Shown: one piece after another, positions 43,792 through 52,966 of the stretch | Numbering within the stretch: position 1 is the first letter of the stretch | Layout of the letters: each line of letters begins with the position of its first letter | Assembly (NCBI GenBank): GCA_015059015.1 | Contig: SVBG01000008.1 | Coordinates: 62,001 to 126,000 of the forward strand | Direction of reading: 5' to 3' | DNA from: Erysipelotrichaceae bacterium | Lineage (GTDB): Bacteria > Bacillota_I > Bacilli_A > ML615J-28 > CAG-313 | Length of the DNA stretch: 64,000 nucleotides | Made by a program: the position numbers and the translations under genes | The notes under the pieces: generated by a model | What the model was told of the DNA's origin: nothing | Databases searched by the model: none | The model's input: the letters and a program-made list of their open reading frames with translations, nothing else

Positions 43792-43832
43792 ATCATTAAT
43801 TTTTAAAATTTAATTTTAGGAGGAAAAACGAA

Positions 43833-44201
43833 ATGGCAAAGTTTAGTGTTGAAGAATTTATCAGTGCTATTAAAGAAATGAGCGTATTAGAATTAAACGA
43901 ATTAGTAAAGGCTATCGAAGAAGAATTTGGTGTAAGTGCTGCTGCTCCAGTTGCTGTTGCAGGTGTTGCTGCTGCTGAAGAACAAGGACCAAGTGAAGTT
44001 GATGTTGTATTAAAATCAGCTGGTGCTAACAAATTAGCAGTTATCAAATTAGTTCGTGAAATTACTGGTTTAGGATTAAAAGAAGCTAAAGATTTAGTTG
44101 ACAACGCTCCAAAAGCTGTTAAAGAAAAGATTGATCCAGAAGAAGCTAAAGCTATCGCTGACAAATTAACAGAAGCTGGCGCTGAAGTTGAAGTTAAATA
44201 A
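43833..44201 (+). CDS. rplL: 50S ribosomal protein L7/L12
   Basis: A 122-residue acidic stalk protein that recruits translation GTPases. The N-terminal dimerisation domain ([21 protein letters not shown]) is followed by an Ala-rich hinge and the C-terminal domain [28 protein letters not shown]. It follows rplJ by 41 bases with AGGAGG and ends the operon. Confidence 0.98.
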   Translation: MAKFSVEEFISAIKEMSVLELNELVKAIEEEFGVSAAAPVAVAGVAAAEEQGPSEVDVVLKSAGANKLAVIKLVREITGLGLKEAKDLVDNAPKAVKEKIDPEEAKAIADKLTEAGAEVEVK

Positions 44202-44228
44202 TTAACTTAAAACTTTATCATAACTAAT

Positions 44229-44258
44229 AAAATCTCTACAATATTTGTAGAGATTTTT
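44229..44258 (+). terminator. Intrinsic terminator of the rplKAJL operon
   Basis: AAATCTCTACAA pairs with TTGTAGAGATTT around a 3-base loop (44229-44256), followed by further T residues. Confidence 0.85.
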
Positions 44259-44272
44259 TACTTTTATATTGT

Positions 44273-44301
44273 TTTACAAATTTGTTAAAATGTGATAAAA
44301 T
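44273..44301 (+). promoter_or_regulatory. Promoter of the methyltransferase gene
   Basis: TTTACA (44273-44278), 17-bp spacer, TAAAAT (44296-44301) with extended TGA. Confidence 0.65.
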
Positions 44302-44333
44302 ATATATAGAAATTAGTTTAAAAAGAGGAAAAA

Positions 44334-44927
44334 ATGGCAAATCAATATTTTGAAAATAATGAAAAATTAGAGAGTGAAATTAGAGAAATTTCATATTATT
44401 TTAAAGGTGTTAAAATATCTTTTTTTGCAGACAATGGTGTTTTTTCTAAAAGTGGAATTGACTTTGGCAGTAATTTACTTTTGAAAACAATTAGTCTTGA
44501 TGGTGCAAAAAATATTTTAGATGTAGGCTGTGGCTATGGAACGATTGGGGTAACGCTTGCTAAATTAAATAGTGATGTTAATGTTTCAATGGTTGATGTT
44601 AATTTACGTGCTATTGGGTTGTGTAATCGTGCTATTGAAAAAAATGGGTTAACAAATGCGTTAGTTTTTGAAAGTAATGTTTATGAAAATGTCATAGATA
44701 AGTATGACTTGATTGTTTCTAATCCACCGATTAGGGCAGGCAAAAGTGTGGTTCATAGCATTATATTAGGTGCATATGATTATTTGGTTGATGGCGGTTC
44801 TATGTGGTGTGTTATTCAGAAAAAACAAGGTGCAGAATCTGCTAAAAAAGTGTTAAAAGAATTATATAAATGTGTTGAAGTTAAAGAAAAAGACAAGGGC
44901 TATGAGATTATAAAAGCTACTAAATAA
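44334..44927 (+). CDS. RsmC-like class I SAM methyltransferase (YbxB type)
   Basis: A 197-residue methyltransferase. SAM-binding motif I is ILDVGCGYGTIGVTLA (about 61-76), and the catalytic motif IV is LIVSNPPIRAGK, of the NPPx type used for base amino-group methylation as in RsmC. RsmC-type enzymes modify 16S rRNA guanines. At about 200 residues it has only the catalytic half of E. coli RsmC. The place between rplL and rpoB is that of Bacillus ybxB. It has its own promoter and terminator. The exact rRNA target is inferred from family only. Confidence 0.9.
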   Translation: MANQYFENNEKLESEIREISYYFKGVKISFFADNGVFSKSGIDFGSNLLLKTISLDGAKNILDVGCGYGTIGVTLAKLNSDVNVSMVDVNLRAIGLCNRAIEKNGLTNALVFESNVYENVIDKYDLIVSNPPIRAGKSVVHSIILGAYDYLVDGGSMWCVIQKKQGAESAKKVLKELYKCVEVKEKDKGYEIIKATK

Positions 44928-44958
44928 GAGAAAAAGTATTAGTTTTTCTCTTATTTTT
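44922..44958 (+). terminator. Intrinsic terminator of the methyltransferase gene
   Basis: A perfect 14-bp stem, AAATAAGAGAAAAA (44922-44935) with TTTTTCTCTTATTT (44943-44956), then T residues. Confidence 0.85.
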
Positions 44959-45009
44959 GTTTTTAAATAAAAAATCCCTATAAAAATTCCTAAAAAAAGT
45001 ATATTTTAC

Positions 45010-45038
45010 TTGACAAAAAATCAGTTGTTTGGTAAAAT
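45010..45038 (+). promoter_or_regulatory. Promoter of rpoB-rpoC
   Basis: TTGACA (45010-45015), 17-bp spacer, TAAAAT (45033-45038) with extended TGG. The ~75-base leader contains a 6-bp hairpin, GGTAAT (45060-45065) with ATTACC (45080-45085). Confidence 0.85.
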
Positions 45039-45122
45039 AAGTAAGATATGATACAATGAGGTAATTTCGTTTTAAAAATATTACCCCTTTGTACTTAGAA
45101 TTTGAAAAAGAGGTGGAGAATT

Positions 45123-48100
45123 TTGAGTTACAAAAATGTTCAGTATGGTAGAAAAAATGTTAGAAGAAACTATGCACGAGTTCAAACTAACATTGAATTA
45201 CCTAATTTAATTGAAGTCCAAACTGAATCTTTTAAATGGTTACTAGGTGAAGGACTTGCAACATTATTTAGAGAACTATCACCAATTAAAGATCATGGTG
45301 ATGGTGAAAAATTTGAGCTAAGCTTTTTAGAACATGAATTTAGTGAACCTAAATATAGTATTGCAGAAGCTAAAATGCATAATGTTAACTATTCACGTCA
45401 ATTATATTGTAAAGTTGCTTTGGAAAATAAAGAAACTGGTGAGTTAAAAGAAGATAAGGTGTTTATGGGTGATTTCCCTGTGATGACACCTACAGGTACT
45501 TTTATTATTCATGGTTCAGAACGTGTAATTGTTACTCAAATTGTTCGTTCTGCTGGTGTATTCTTTTCTAAAGAAGTAGATAAAAAATCTGGTCAAGCAT
45601 TATTTGCAGGTCAAATCATCCCAACTCGTGGTATTTGGATTGAATTTGAAATGGGAAGCAAAGATATTTGGTATGCAAAAATTGATCGTACTAAGAAAAT
45701 TCCTCTAGTAACATTTATTCGTGCATTAGGTGTTCCTGGAAACTCAGATATGATTAGTTTATTCTTCGGTGAAGATTCTGATAAATATCCAATTCCTCAA
45801 AGTTTATTAAGATTCTTTATGAATTCTGCTGAAAAAGACGATTCGTTTGGTGAAGATGGAGCTATTAAAGTTGTTTATGACAATTTAAGACAAGGTGAAA
45901 AAACGTCTCCAGATGCTGCAAGAAAGTTTATTGCAAGCCGCTTATTTGAAGTTCGTAGATATGACCTTGCAAACGTTGGACGTTATAAAATTAACGATAA
46001 GTTAGATGTTGTTAAACGTGCAATTGGTAATAGACTTGCAGATGATTTAATTAATCTTGAAACTGGTGAAATTATTTTAGAAGCTGGTACTGAAATTAGT
46101 CGTAAGGCAATAGTTGAAGTAAATGGTGTAGAACAAGTTATCGATACTGTTGAAATCTTAAACAATAATCGTGAACATTTCCGTAAGACATTTGAATATG
46201 AATTAATGCTTGAAGGTAGTGGTGTTACACTTGAAGTATTAGACGTTATTGTAAAATCTATGGAAGGTGAAGTTAAAGTTAGACTAATTGGTAACGATCA
46301 AAGAGAAGACGCTTGTCATGTTGTTCTTTCTGATATTTTTGCATCAATTTCCTACTTCTTTAACTTACACGTAGGTGTTGGTAGAACAGATGATATCGAC
46401 CACTTAGGTAATAGACGTCTTCGTTTAATTGGTGAATTACTACAAAATGAATTTAGAACTGGTTTTATTAAACTAGAAAAGAATATTCGTGATAAGATGA
46501 GTACTGCTGTTGAAGTTAAGAGTGTTTCTCCTCAAAACTTAATCAACAATCGTCCTCTTGTTGCAACGATTCAAGAATTCTTTGGTACAAGTCAATTATC
46601 ACAATTCATGGATCAAATTAATCCGCTTGCAGAATTAACTCATAAACGTCGTATTTCTGCCTTAGGTAAAGGTGGTATTTCACGTGATAGAGCTGGTTTC
46701 GAAGTGCGTGACGTACATCCATCGCATTATGGTCGTATTTGTCCAGTAGAAACACCAGAAGGTCAAAATATCGGGTTAATTAACTCACTAGCATCATATT
46801 CTCGTGCAAATAAGTTTGGTTTTATTGAAACTCCTTACTTAGTTGTTAAAAATAATAAAAATGATGAAGATTATAAAGCAGGTAGAGTTCCTGCAAAAGT
46901 ATGGATTACAGATGAAATTGTTTATCTAAATGCATACGATGAAGAAAAATATACGATTGCCCAAGCTAACGTTGGTATGGTAACTGATCCTAAGACAAAC
47001 GAAATTTTAATCGTTGATGATAAAGTTATCGCAAGACGTGGTGGGGAATTTACAGAACTTACTAAGATGGATGTTGATTTAGTTGACGTTTCACCTAAAC
47101 AAGTTGTTGCGGTTGGTACTGCTTGTATTCCATTCCTAGAACACGATGATACAACTCGTGCGCTAATGGGTGCAAACATGCAACGTCAAGCAATCCCTCT
47201 ACTTAAACCTGAAGCACCATTTGTTGGTACTGGTATTGAATACAAAGTTGCTCATGATTCAGGTGTTGCATTAATCTGTGATTGTGATGGAACTGTTGTA
47301 TCAGTTGATGGTTTAAAAATTGTAGTTCAAGATAATAATGGTGTAAATCATACATATGATTTATTAAAATATGAACGTTCTAATAACTCAACTTGTGCTA
47401 ACCAACGTCCAATTGTTGAACCTGGTGAAAAGGTAAAAGTTGGTGACATTTTAGCTGATGGTCAATCAATGGAACAAGGTGAACTTGCGCTTGGTCGTAA
47501 TGTTGTTATTGCATTTATGACATGGCATGGTTATAACTTTGAAGATGCTGTTATCATGAGCGAAAGAATGGTTCAAGATGATGTTTATACTTCAATCCAT
47601 ATTGAAGAATATACTTGTGAAGCACGTGATACTAAACTTGGTAAAGAAGTAATTACTCGTGACTTAGAAGGTGAAGCTCATTCATCTGTTCAAAATCTAG
47701 ATGAAAATGGTATCGTTATTTTAGGTTCTGAAGTTAAAGAAGGAGATACTTTGGTTGGTAAACTTACTCCTAAAGGTTTAACTGAACCTAGTCCTGAAGA
47801 ACGTCTTAGTCAAGCATTATTTGCTGATAATTCTAAAGAAGTTAGAATTTCTTCGTTAAAAGTTCCTCATGGTGGTAGCGGTATTGTTAATAAAATTGAA
47901 CGTTTCAATCGTAAGTCTGGTGCAGAATTACCACCAGGAGTAAATGAAGTTGTTCGTGTTTATATTGTTCAAAAACGTAAGATTTCTGAAGGTGACAAGA
48001 TGTCAGGTCGTCATGGTAATAAAGGGGTTATCTCTAATATTGTTCCAATTGAAGATATGCCATTTATGTCAGATGGTACTCCAGTAGATATTATGTTAAA

Positions 48101-48794
48101 TCCACAAGGGGTTCCTTCACGTATGAACATCGGGCAAGTTCTTGAAATTCATTTAGGTATGGCTGCTAAAAAACTTGGTGTTAAAGTAGCAAGCCCAGTA
48201 TTTGATGGTGTTACTAAGAAAGACTTAGTTGAAATTATGAATGAAGCTCGTGAAAAAGATATCCAAGATGGTATGCTTGATTCACGTAATAAACGTGCTA
48301 TTATTGACGAAAACGGTAAGACTTACCTTTATGATGGTCGTACAGGTCGTCAATTTGACCATAAGATTTCAGTTGGTGTAATGTATATGATCAAACTTGC
48401 ACACATGGTTGATGACAAATTACATGCTCGTAGTGAAGGTCCTTATACACTTGTTACTCAACAACCAATGGGTGGTAAGGCACAAAACGGGGGCCAAAGA
48501 TTTGGTGAAATGGAAGTTTGGGCTCTAGAAGCATATGGTGCTGCTCATACATTACAAGAAATGATGACTATTAAGTCAGATGATATTATTGGACGTAATA
48601 AAGTTTATAAAGCTATCGTTGATGGTGATCCAATTCCTGAAGCAGGTGTTCCAGAAGCATTCCGTGCAATGGTTAAAGAACTTCAAGGTCTAGGTTTAAG
48701 TGTTAAGTTAATTGACCAAGATGGAAATGATGTTGTTAACGAAAGTTTAGTAGATCAATTTACAGAGGCACAAGCTAGTAAGCGTGGCCTATAG
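45123..48794 (+). CDS. rpoB: DNA-directed RNA polymerase subunit beta
   Basis: A large catalytic subunit of 1223 residues. Clear family blocks include GDFPVMTPTGTFIIHGSERV, the rifampicin-pocket region FFGTSQLSQFMDQINPLAELTHKRRISALG, YEDAVIMSERM-type sequence (NFEDAVIMSERMV), KMSGRHGNKGVIS and GGKAQNGGQRFGEMEVWALEAYGA. The preferred start is the TTG at 45123, which follows GAGGTGGAGA and gives MSYKNVQYGRKN. An in-frame TTG at 45102 would add seven residues over the ribosome site. The pocket shows the usual sensitive-type residues as far as can be judged by eye. Confidence 0.98.
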   Translation: MSYKNVQYGRKNVRRNYARVQTNIELPNLIEVQTESFKWLLGEGLATLFRELSPIKDHGDGEKFELSFLEHEFSEPKYSIAEAKMHNVNYSRQLYCKVALENKETGELKEDKVFMGDFPVMTPTGTFIIHGSERVIVTQIVRSAGVFFSKEVDKKSGQALFAGQIIPTRGIWIEFEMGSKDIWYAKIDRTKKIPLVTFIRALGVPGNSDMISLFFGEDSDKYPIPQSLLRFFMNSAEKDDSFGEDGAIKVVYDNLRQGEKTSPDAARKFIASRLFEVRRYDLANVGRYKINDKLDVVKRAIGNRLADDLINLETGEIILEAGTEISRKAIVEVNGVEQVIDTVEILNNNREHFRKTFEYELMLEGSGVTLEVLDVIVKSMEGEVKVRLIGNDQREDACHVVLSDIFASISYFFNLHVGVGRTDDIDHLGNRRLRLIGELLQNEFRTGFIKLEKNIRDKMSTAVEVKSVSPQNLINNRPLVATIQEFFGTSQLSQFMDQINPLAELTHKRRISALGKGGISRDRAGFEVRDVHPSHYGRICPVETPEGQNIGLINSLASYSRANKFGFIETPYLVVKNNKNDEDYKAGRVPAKVWITDEIVYLNAYDEEKYTIAQANVGMVTDPKTNEILIVDDKVIARRGGEFTELTKMDVDLVDVSPKQVVAVGTACIPFLEHDDTTRALMGANMQRQAIPLLKPEAPFVGTGIEYKVAHDSGVALICDCDGTVVSVDGLKIVVQDNNGVNHTYDLLKYERSNNSTCANQRPIVEPGEKVKVGDILADGQSMEQGELALGRNVVIAFMTWHGYNFEDAVIMSERMVQDDVYTSIHIEEYTCEARDTKLGKEVITRDLEGEAHSSVQNLDENGIVILGSEVKEGDTLVGKLTPKGLTEPSPEERLSQALFADNSKEVRISSLKVPHGGSGIVNKIERFNRKSGAELPPGVNEVVRVYIVQKRKISEGDKMSGRHGNKGVISNIVPIEDMPFMSDGTPVDIMLNPQGVPSRMNIGQVLEIHLGMAAKKLGVKVASPVFDGVTKKDLVEIMNEAREKDIQDGMLDSRNKRAIIDENGKTYLYDGRTGRQFDHKISVGVMYMIKLAHMVDDKLHARSEGPYTLVTQQPMGGKAQNGGQRFGEMEVWALEAYGAAHTLQEMMTIKSDDIIGRNKVYKAIVDGDPIPEAGVPEAFRAMVKELQGLGLSVKLIDQDGNDVVNESLVDQFTEAQASKRGL

Positions 48795-48819
48795 AAATAT
48801 AAAATAGGAGGAATTCCTT

Positions 48820-51800
48820 TTGAGAAAATATAAATATATGAAAATTGGGATTGCATCGCCTGAAGAAATTGTTTCTTGGGCAAATCCCGAACTTCAAGGA
48901 AAAGAATTTAAATACGATCCTAAGAAAAAAGACAAAGTTACTTATATTGATGATAATGGTGAAACAAAAGAACTTGTCTTAAGAGGTGAAGTTAAGAAAC
49001 ATGAAACCCTAAATTATCGTACTCAAAAGCCAGAACGTGATGGGTTATTCTGTGAAGTAATTTTTGGTCCAACAAAAGATAATCAATGTGCTTGTGGTAA
49101 AACTGCGCGTAAGATTGTTGGTGAACATCGTATTTGTGAAAAATGTGGTGTTGAAATTACTTCTTCAAAAGTTCGTCGTGAACGTATGGGGTATATTGCT
49201 TTAGCGGCTCCAGTTGTTCATACTTGGTATTTAAGAAATTCACCTAGTAAAATTGCTATTTTATTAGAAATGAAAACTAAAGAAGTAGAAGAAATTGTAT
49301 ATTTAGCATCTTATTTAGTAGTAGAAGTTAATGATGATATTACTGAATTATCAGTAGGACAAATTTTAACTGAACAAGAACATGCAATGTATAAACGTCG
49401 TTTCTATGGACGTTATAAAGCAACTACAGGTGCTGAAACAATTAAGTACTTATTAAGTAATCTTAATTTACCACAACTTATGGCAGAAATTCGTTTAGAA
49501 TTAAAAACTGCTACTAAACAAAGAAAAGAAAAATTAATTAAGCGTCTTGAAATTGTTGAAGCATTCATTCAATCAAAAACTAATAAACCTGAATGGATGG
49601 TAATGGATGTTATTCCAGTTATACCACCTGATTTAAGACCTATGGTTCTGCTTGAAGGTGGCAGATTTGCAACTACTGACCTTAATGAATTATATCGTCG
49701 TATTATTAACCGTAATACACGTCTTCGTAAGTTATTTGAACTAGGCGCACCAGACCTTATTACTAAAAACGAAAAGCGTCTTTTACAAGAAGCAGTTGAT
49801 GCGTTAATTGATAACTCAAAACGTAATAAGAAAGTTGCACAAGAAAAGAATCGTCCTTTAAAATCTTTATCAGATATTCTTCGTGGTAAACAAGGTCGTT
49901 TCCGTCAAAACTTACTAGGTAAACGTGTTGACTATTCAGGTCGTTCGGTTATTTGTGTAGGACCATTCTTAAAGATGTACCAATGTGGTATACCTCGTGA
50001 AATGGCTTTAATCTTATTTAAACCATTTATTATTAGCTATTTACGTAAACATCAAATGGTTGATGAAAATCAAGTCGATGCTAATGGTAACCCAATTAGT
50101 GAAGAAAAGAGAGATAAAGCAGGTATCAAACGTGCTAAGGAGTTAATTGAAAAAGGAGCTCCAGAAGCAATGGATGCGCTTGAAAAGATAGTTGTAGAAC
50201 ATCCGGTTTTATTAAACCGTGCTCCTACTCTTCATAGACTTTCAATTCAAGCGTTTGAACCGGTTCTTGTTGAAGGTAAAGCAATTCGTTTACACCCTCT
50301 TTCAACTACAGCTTTTAATGCTGACTTTGACGGTGACCAAATGCCAGTGCATGTACCACTATCAGAAGAAGCACAAGCTGAAGCTAGAATGTTAATGCTT
50401 GCATCTAAAAATATTCTTGCTCCAAAAGATGGTAAACCAGTAGTTACACCATCTCAAGATATGATTATTGGTAACTATTATTTAACAATTGAAAGAAGTC
50501 AACCAGATAGAATTTATAATACTTTTGAAGAATTATATGAAGCTTATGAATATCGAGTATTTGAGTTTGACAACCAAATTATTGTTAATGATGAAGAATT
50601 ATATCGTGATATTGAAGCATTAAATGAAGATGTTAAGGCTGGCCTTGCTCCAAGTGTTGGTAAATTCTTAGTTGTAGGTCGTGAAGGCAAAGCGTTTAAA
50701 GATATATCAGAAGTTGAACATGCTTATGAAAAACATGAAATTGACTTCCATACACGTTTTGTAATGCCAGGTCGTGCAATTGATAAACCATTTGTTAATT
50801 TAGATCCAAATGATCCTAAATATGAAGAAAAGGTTAAACTAAATGAACAATTAAAAGATATGTTTATTGTTACTACATATGGTAAATTAATCTTTAACCA
50901 AGTATTCCCTGAACATTTTGTATACTTTAATGAAACAGACCCAGATAAAGCTTTAAATAACTTAAGAGTTGGAACACCTGAATATTATTTCATTAAACGT
51001 GGAACTAACTATAAAGAAGCTATCTCAAAAATGCCTCTTGGCCAACCTGCGAAGAAAAAGACTTTATCTGCAATTATTTCTGAAGTGTTTAAACAATGTA
51101 AACTTGCTGAAACATCTCTTACACTAGATAAGATGAAGGATTTAGGTTTCTATTATTCAACAATTTCTGGTGTTACTATTTCAGTGTTTGATGTTAGAAT
51201 TCTTGAAAAGAAATATCAACTTATTGCAGAAGCTGATGAACTTGTTAAGAAATATAATAAGTTATATCGCCGTGGTATCATGTTAGACTCAGAACGTAAA
51301 CGTAATGTTATTAAGATTTGGGAATTAACAAAAGAGTCGATTGAAAAAGAAATCAAGAAAGTCATGAAAGAAGAAGCTTCTATTAATGATATCTTCTTAA
51401 TGGCAGATTCTGGTGCCCGTGGTAGTTCATCTAACTTCGTTCAACTTGCTGGTATGCGTGGTCTGATGGCTAAACCGAATGGGGAATCAATGGAAATTCC
51501 AGTAAAAGCCTGCTTCTCTGAAGGTATGTCAATGTCTGACTTCTTCATTTCAACGCATGGTGCTCGTAAGGGTTCTACCGATACAGCGCTTAAGACTGCT
51601 GAATCAGGTTATTTGACTAGACGTTTAGTTGACGTAAGCCAAGATATCACAATTACTGCTGAAGATTGTGGTACTGATAAAGGTTTAGTTATGACTAAAC
51701 TTTATAAGAAGGATGAAAAAGACCCTACATTTGATCCAAAAGGTGATTTATTAGTTGCGTTAAAAGATCGTATTGTTGGTCGTTTTGCTGCAAAACCTGT

Positions 51801-52860
51801 TTATGGTAAAGTTGGTAATAAGAAAGTTCTTCTTGTAAATAAGGGACAATTAATTGATGGTGATATTGCTGATGCAATTGAAAAAGCTGGTATTACTGAA
51901 GTTGAAGTAAGAACTAATCTTACATGTAATTGCCCTGTTGGTGTATGTATTAAGTGTTATGGTTCTGACCTTTCTACTAATGGACTTGTTGAAAAAGGTG
52001 AAGTTGTTGGTATTGTTGCCGCTCAATCTATCGGTGAACCTGGTACTCAGTTAACAATGAGAACGTTCCACTCAGGTGGGGTTGCATCTGGTAGTGATGA
52101 CATCACACAAGGTCTTCCACGTGTACAAGAATTATTTGAAGCACGTGCTCCAAAAGGTCAAGGTATTATTTCTGAAATCAAAGGTGTTGTTGAATCAGTT
52201 GAACTTGTAAAAGATTCACGTTATGAAATTAAGATTCATAGTGATATTCCTGATAATGATAAAGTTTATTTAACTGATGCTGGTAAGAAAGCTGTTGTTA
52301 AAGTTGGAGACCATGTTGAAGCTGGTGATTTAATCAGTGAAGGTACAGTAAATATTAAAGAATTATTAAGAGTATCATCAGTTGATAAGGTTCAAAAATA
52401 CATTTTAAAAGAAATTCAAAAATCTTATCGTACTGCTGCTGCTGTTGAAATTTCAGATAAGCACGTTGAAATTATTGTAAAACAAATGCTACAAAAAGTA
52501 GTGGTCATTGATTCTGGTGAAACTAATCTTTTACCTGGTACACTAATTTCTAAACCTGAATTATATCGTGTATTTAAAGAATGTTGTGAAAATGGAATTC
52601 GTATTCCTGCAGTTAAACCAGTAGTTCTAGGTATTACAAGAGCATCACTAAAGAGTGACTCATTCTTAGCTGCTGCATCATTCCAAGAAACAACACGTGT
52701 TCTTACTGAAGCTGCAATTAGAGGTAAAGTAGACAACTTAGAAGGCTTAAAGGAAAATATCATTATTGGTGGATTAATTCCTGCTGGTACGGGGCTTGTT
52801 GAAAAAGTTGAAATCTCTACTGATGAATCTCTTGAACAATTTGATATTAAGAAATTATAA
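48820..52860 (+). CDS. rpoC: DNA-directed RNA polymerase subunit beta'
   Basis: A catalytic subunit of 1346 residues. The zinc finger [21 protein letters not shown] is near residues 73-95. The active-site Mg-binding motif NADFDGDQM has aspartates at 502, 504 and 506. The second zinc cluster [11 protein letters not shown], the trigger-loop region ([20 protein letters not shown]) and the C-terminal switch ([18 protein letters not shown]) are intact. The start is TTG, eight bases after AGGAGG (48806-48811). It follows rpoB by 25 bases. A zinc-bearing, unsplit beta' of normal Firmicutes type. Confidence 0.98.
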   Translation: MRKYKYMKIGIASPEEIVSWANPELQGKEFKYDPKKKDKVTYIDDNGETKELVLRGEVKKHETLNYRTQKPERDGLFCEVIFGPTKDNQCACGKTARKIVGEHRICEKCGVEITSSKVRRERMGYIALAAPVVHTWYLRNSPSKIAILLEMKTKEVEEIVYLASYLVVEVNDDITELSVGQILTEQEHAMYKRRFYGRYKATTGAETIKYLLSNLNLPQLMAEIRLELKTATKQRKEKLIKRLEIVEAFIQSKTNKPEWMVMDVIPVIPPDLRPMVLLEGGRFATTDLNELYRRIINRNTRLRKLFELGAPDLITKNEKRLLQEAVDALIDNSKRNKKVAQEKNRPLKSLSDILRGKQGRFRQNLLGKRVDYSGRSVICVGPFLKMYQCGIPREMALILFKPFIISYLRKHQMVDENQVDANGNPISEEKRDKAGIKRAKELIEKGAPEAMDALEKIVVEHPVLLNRAPTLHRLSIQAFEPVLVEGKAIRLHPLSTTAFNADFDGDQMPVHVPLSEEAQAEARMLMLASKNILAPKDGKPVVTPSQDMIIGNYYLTIERSQPDRIYNTFEELYEAYEYRVFEFDNQIIVNDEELYRDIEALNEDVKAGLAPSVGKFLVVGREGKAFKDISEVEHAYEKHEIDFHTRFVMPGRAIDKPFVNLDPNDPKYEEKVKLNEQLKDMFIVTTYGKLIFNQVFPEHFVYFNETDPDKALNNLRVGTPEYYFIKRGTNYKEAISKMPLGQPAKKKTLSAIISEVFKQCKLAETSLTLDKMKDLGFYYSTISGVTISVFDVRILEKKYQLIAEADELVKKYNKLYRRGIMLDSERKRNVIKIWELTKESIEKEIKKVMKEEASINDIFLMADSGARGSSSNFVQLAGMRGLMAKPNGESMEIPVKACFSEGMSMSDFFISTHGARKGSTDTALKTAESGYLTRRLVDVSQDITITAEDCGTDKGLVMTKLYKKDEKDPTFDPKGDLLVALKDRIVGRFAAKPVYGKVGNKKVLLVNKGQLIDGDIADAIEKAGITEVEVRTNLTCNCPVGVCIKCYGSDLSTNGLVEKGEVVGIVAAQSIGEPGTQLTMRTFHSGGVASGSDDITQGLPRVQELFEARAPKGQGIISEIKGVVESVELVKDSRYEIKIHSDIPDNDKVYLTDAGKKAVVKVGDHVEAGDLISEGTVNIKELLRVSSVDKVQKYILKEIQKSYRTAAAVEISDKHVEIIVKQMLQKVVVIDSGETNLLPGTLISKPELYRVFKECCENGIRIPAVKPVVLGITRASLKSDSFLAAASFQETTRVLTEAAIRGKVDNLEGLKENIIIGGLIPAGTGLVEKVEISTDESLEQFDIKKL

Positions 52861-52875
52861 AATTGAATAAATTTT

Positions 52876-52906
52876 AAAGCATTGTAATAATTTTACAATG
52901 CTTTTT
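52876..52906 (+). terminator. Intrinsic terminator of rpoBC
   Basis: A 12-bp stem, AAAGCATTGTAA (52876-52887) with TTACAATGCTTT (52893-52904), then T residues. Confidence 0.9.
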
Positions 52907-52936
52907 ATTATGTTACTTTCAAAAAAAAGAAAAATA

Positions 52937-52945
52937 TGTTATAAT
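52937..52945 (+). promoter_or_regulatory. Extended -10 promoter of priA-fmt-pgpA-sdaA-rlmD-aph
   Basis: TGTTATAAT, 21 bases before the priA start. The -35 position (TTTCAA at 52917-52922) is weak. Confidence 0.5.
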
Positions 52946-52966
52946 TATAAAAAAGGAGGGATTATC

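Noticed and set aside
43796-44164. Minus-strand 122-codon frame opposite rplL
   Set aside because: A shadow of the Ala-rich rplL gene, with no ribosome site and no family resemblance.
52898-52966. Longer priA reading frame from 52898
   Set aside because: The extra 23 codons overlap the rpoC terminator and the -10 element, and AAAGGAGGG directly precedes the ATG at 52967.
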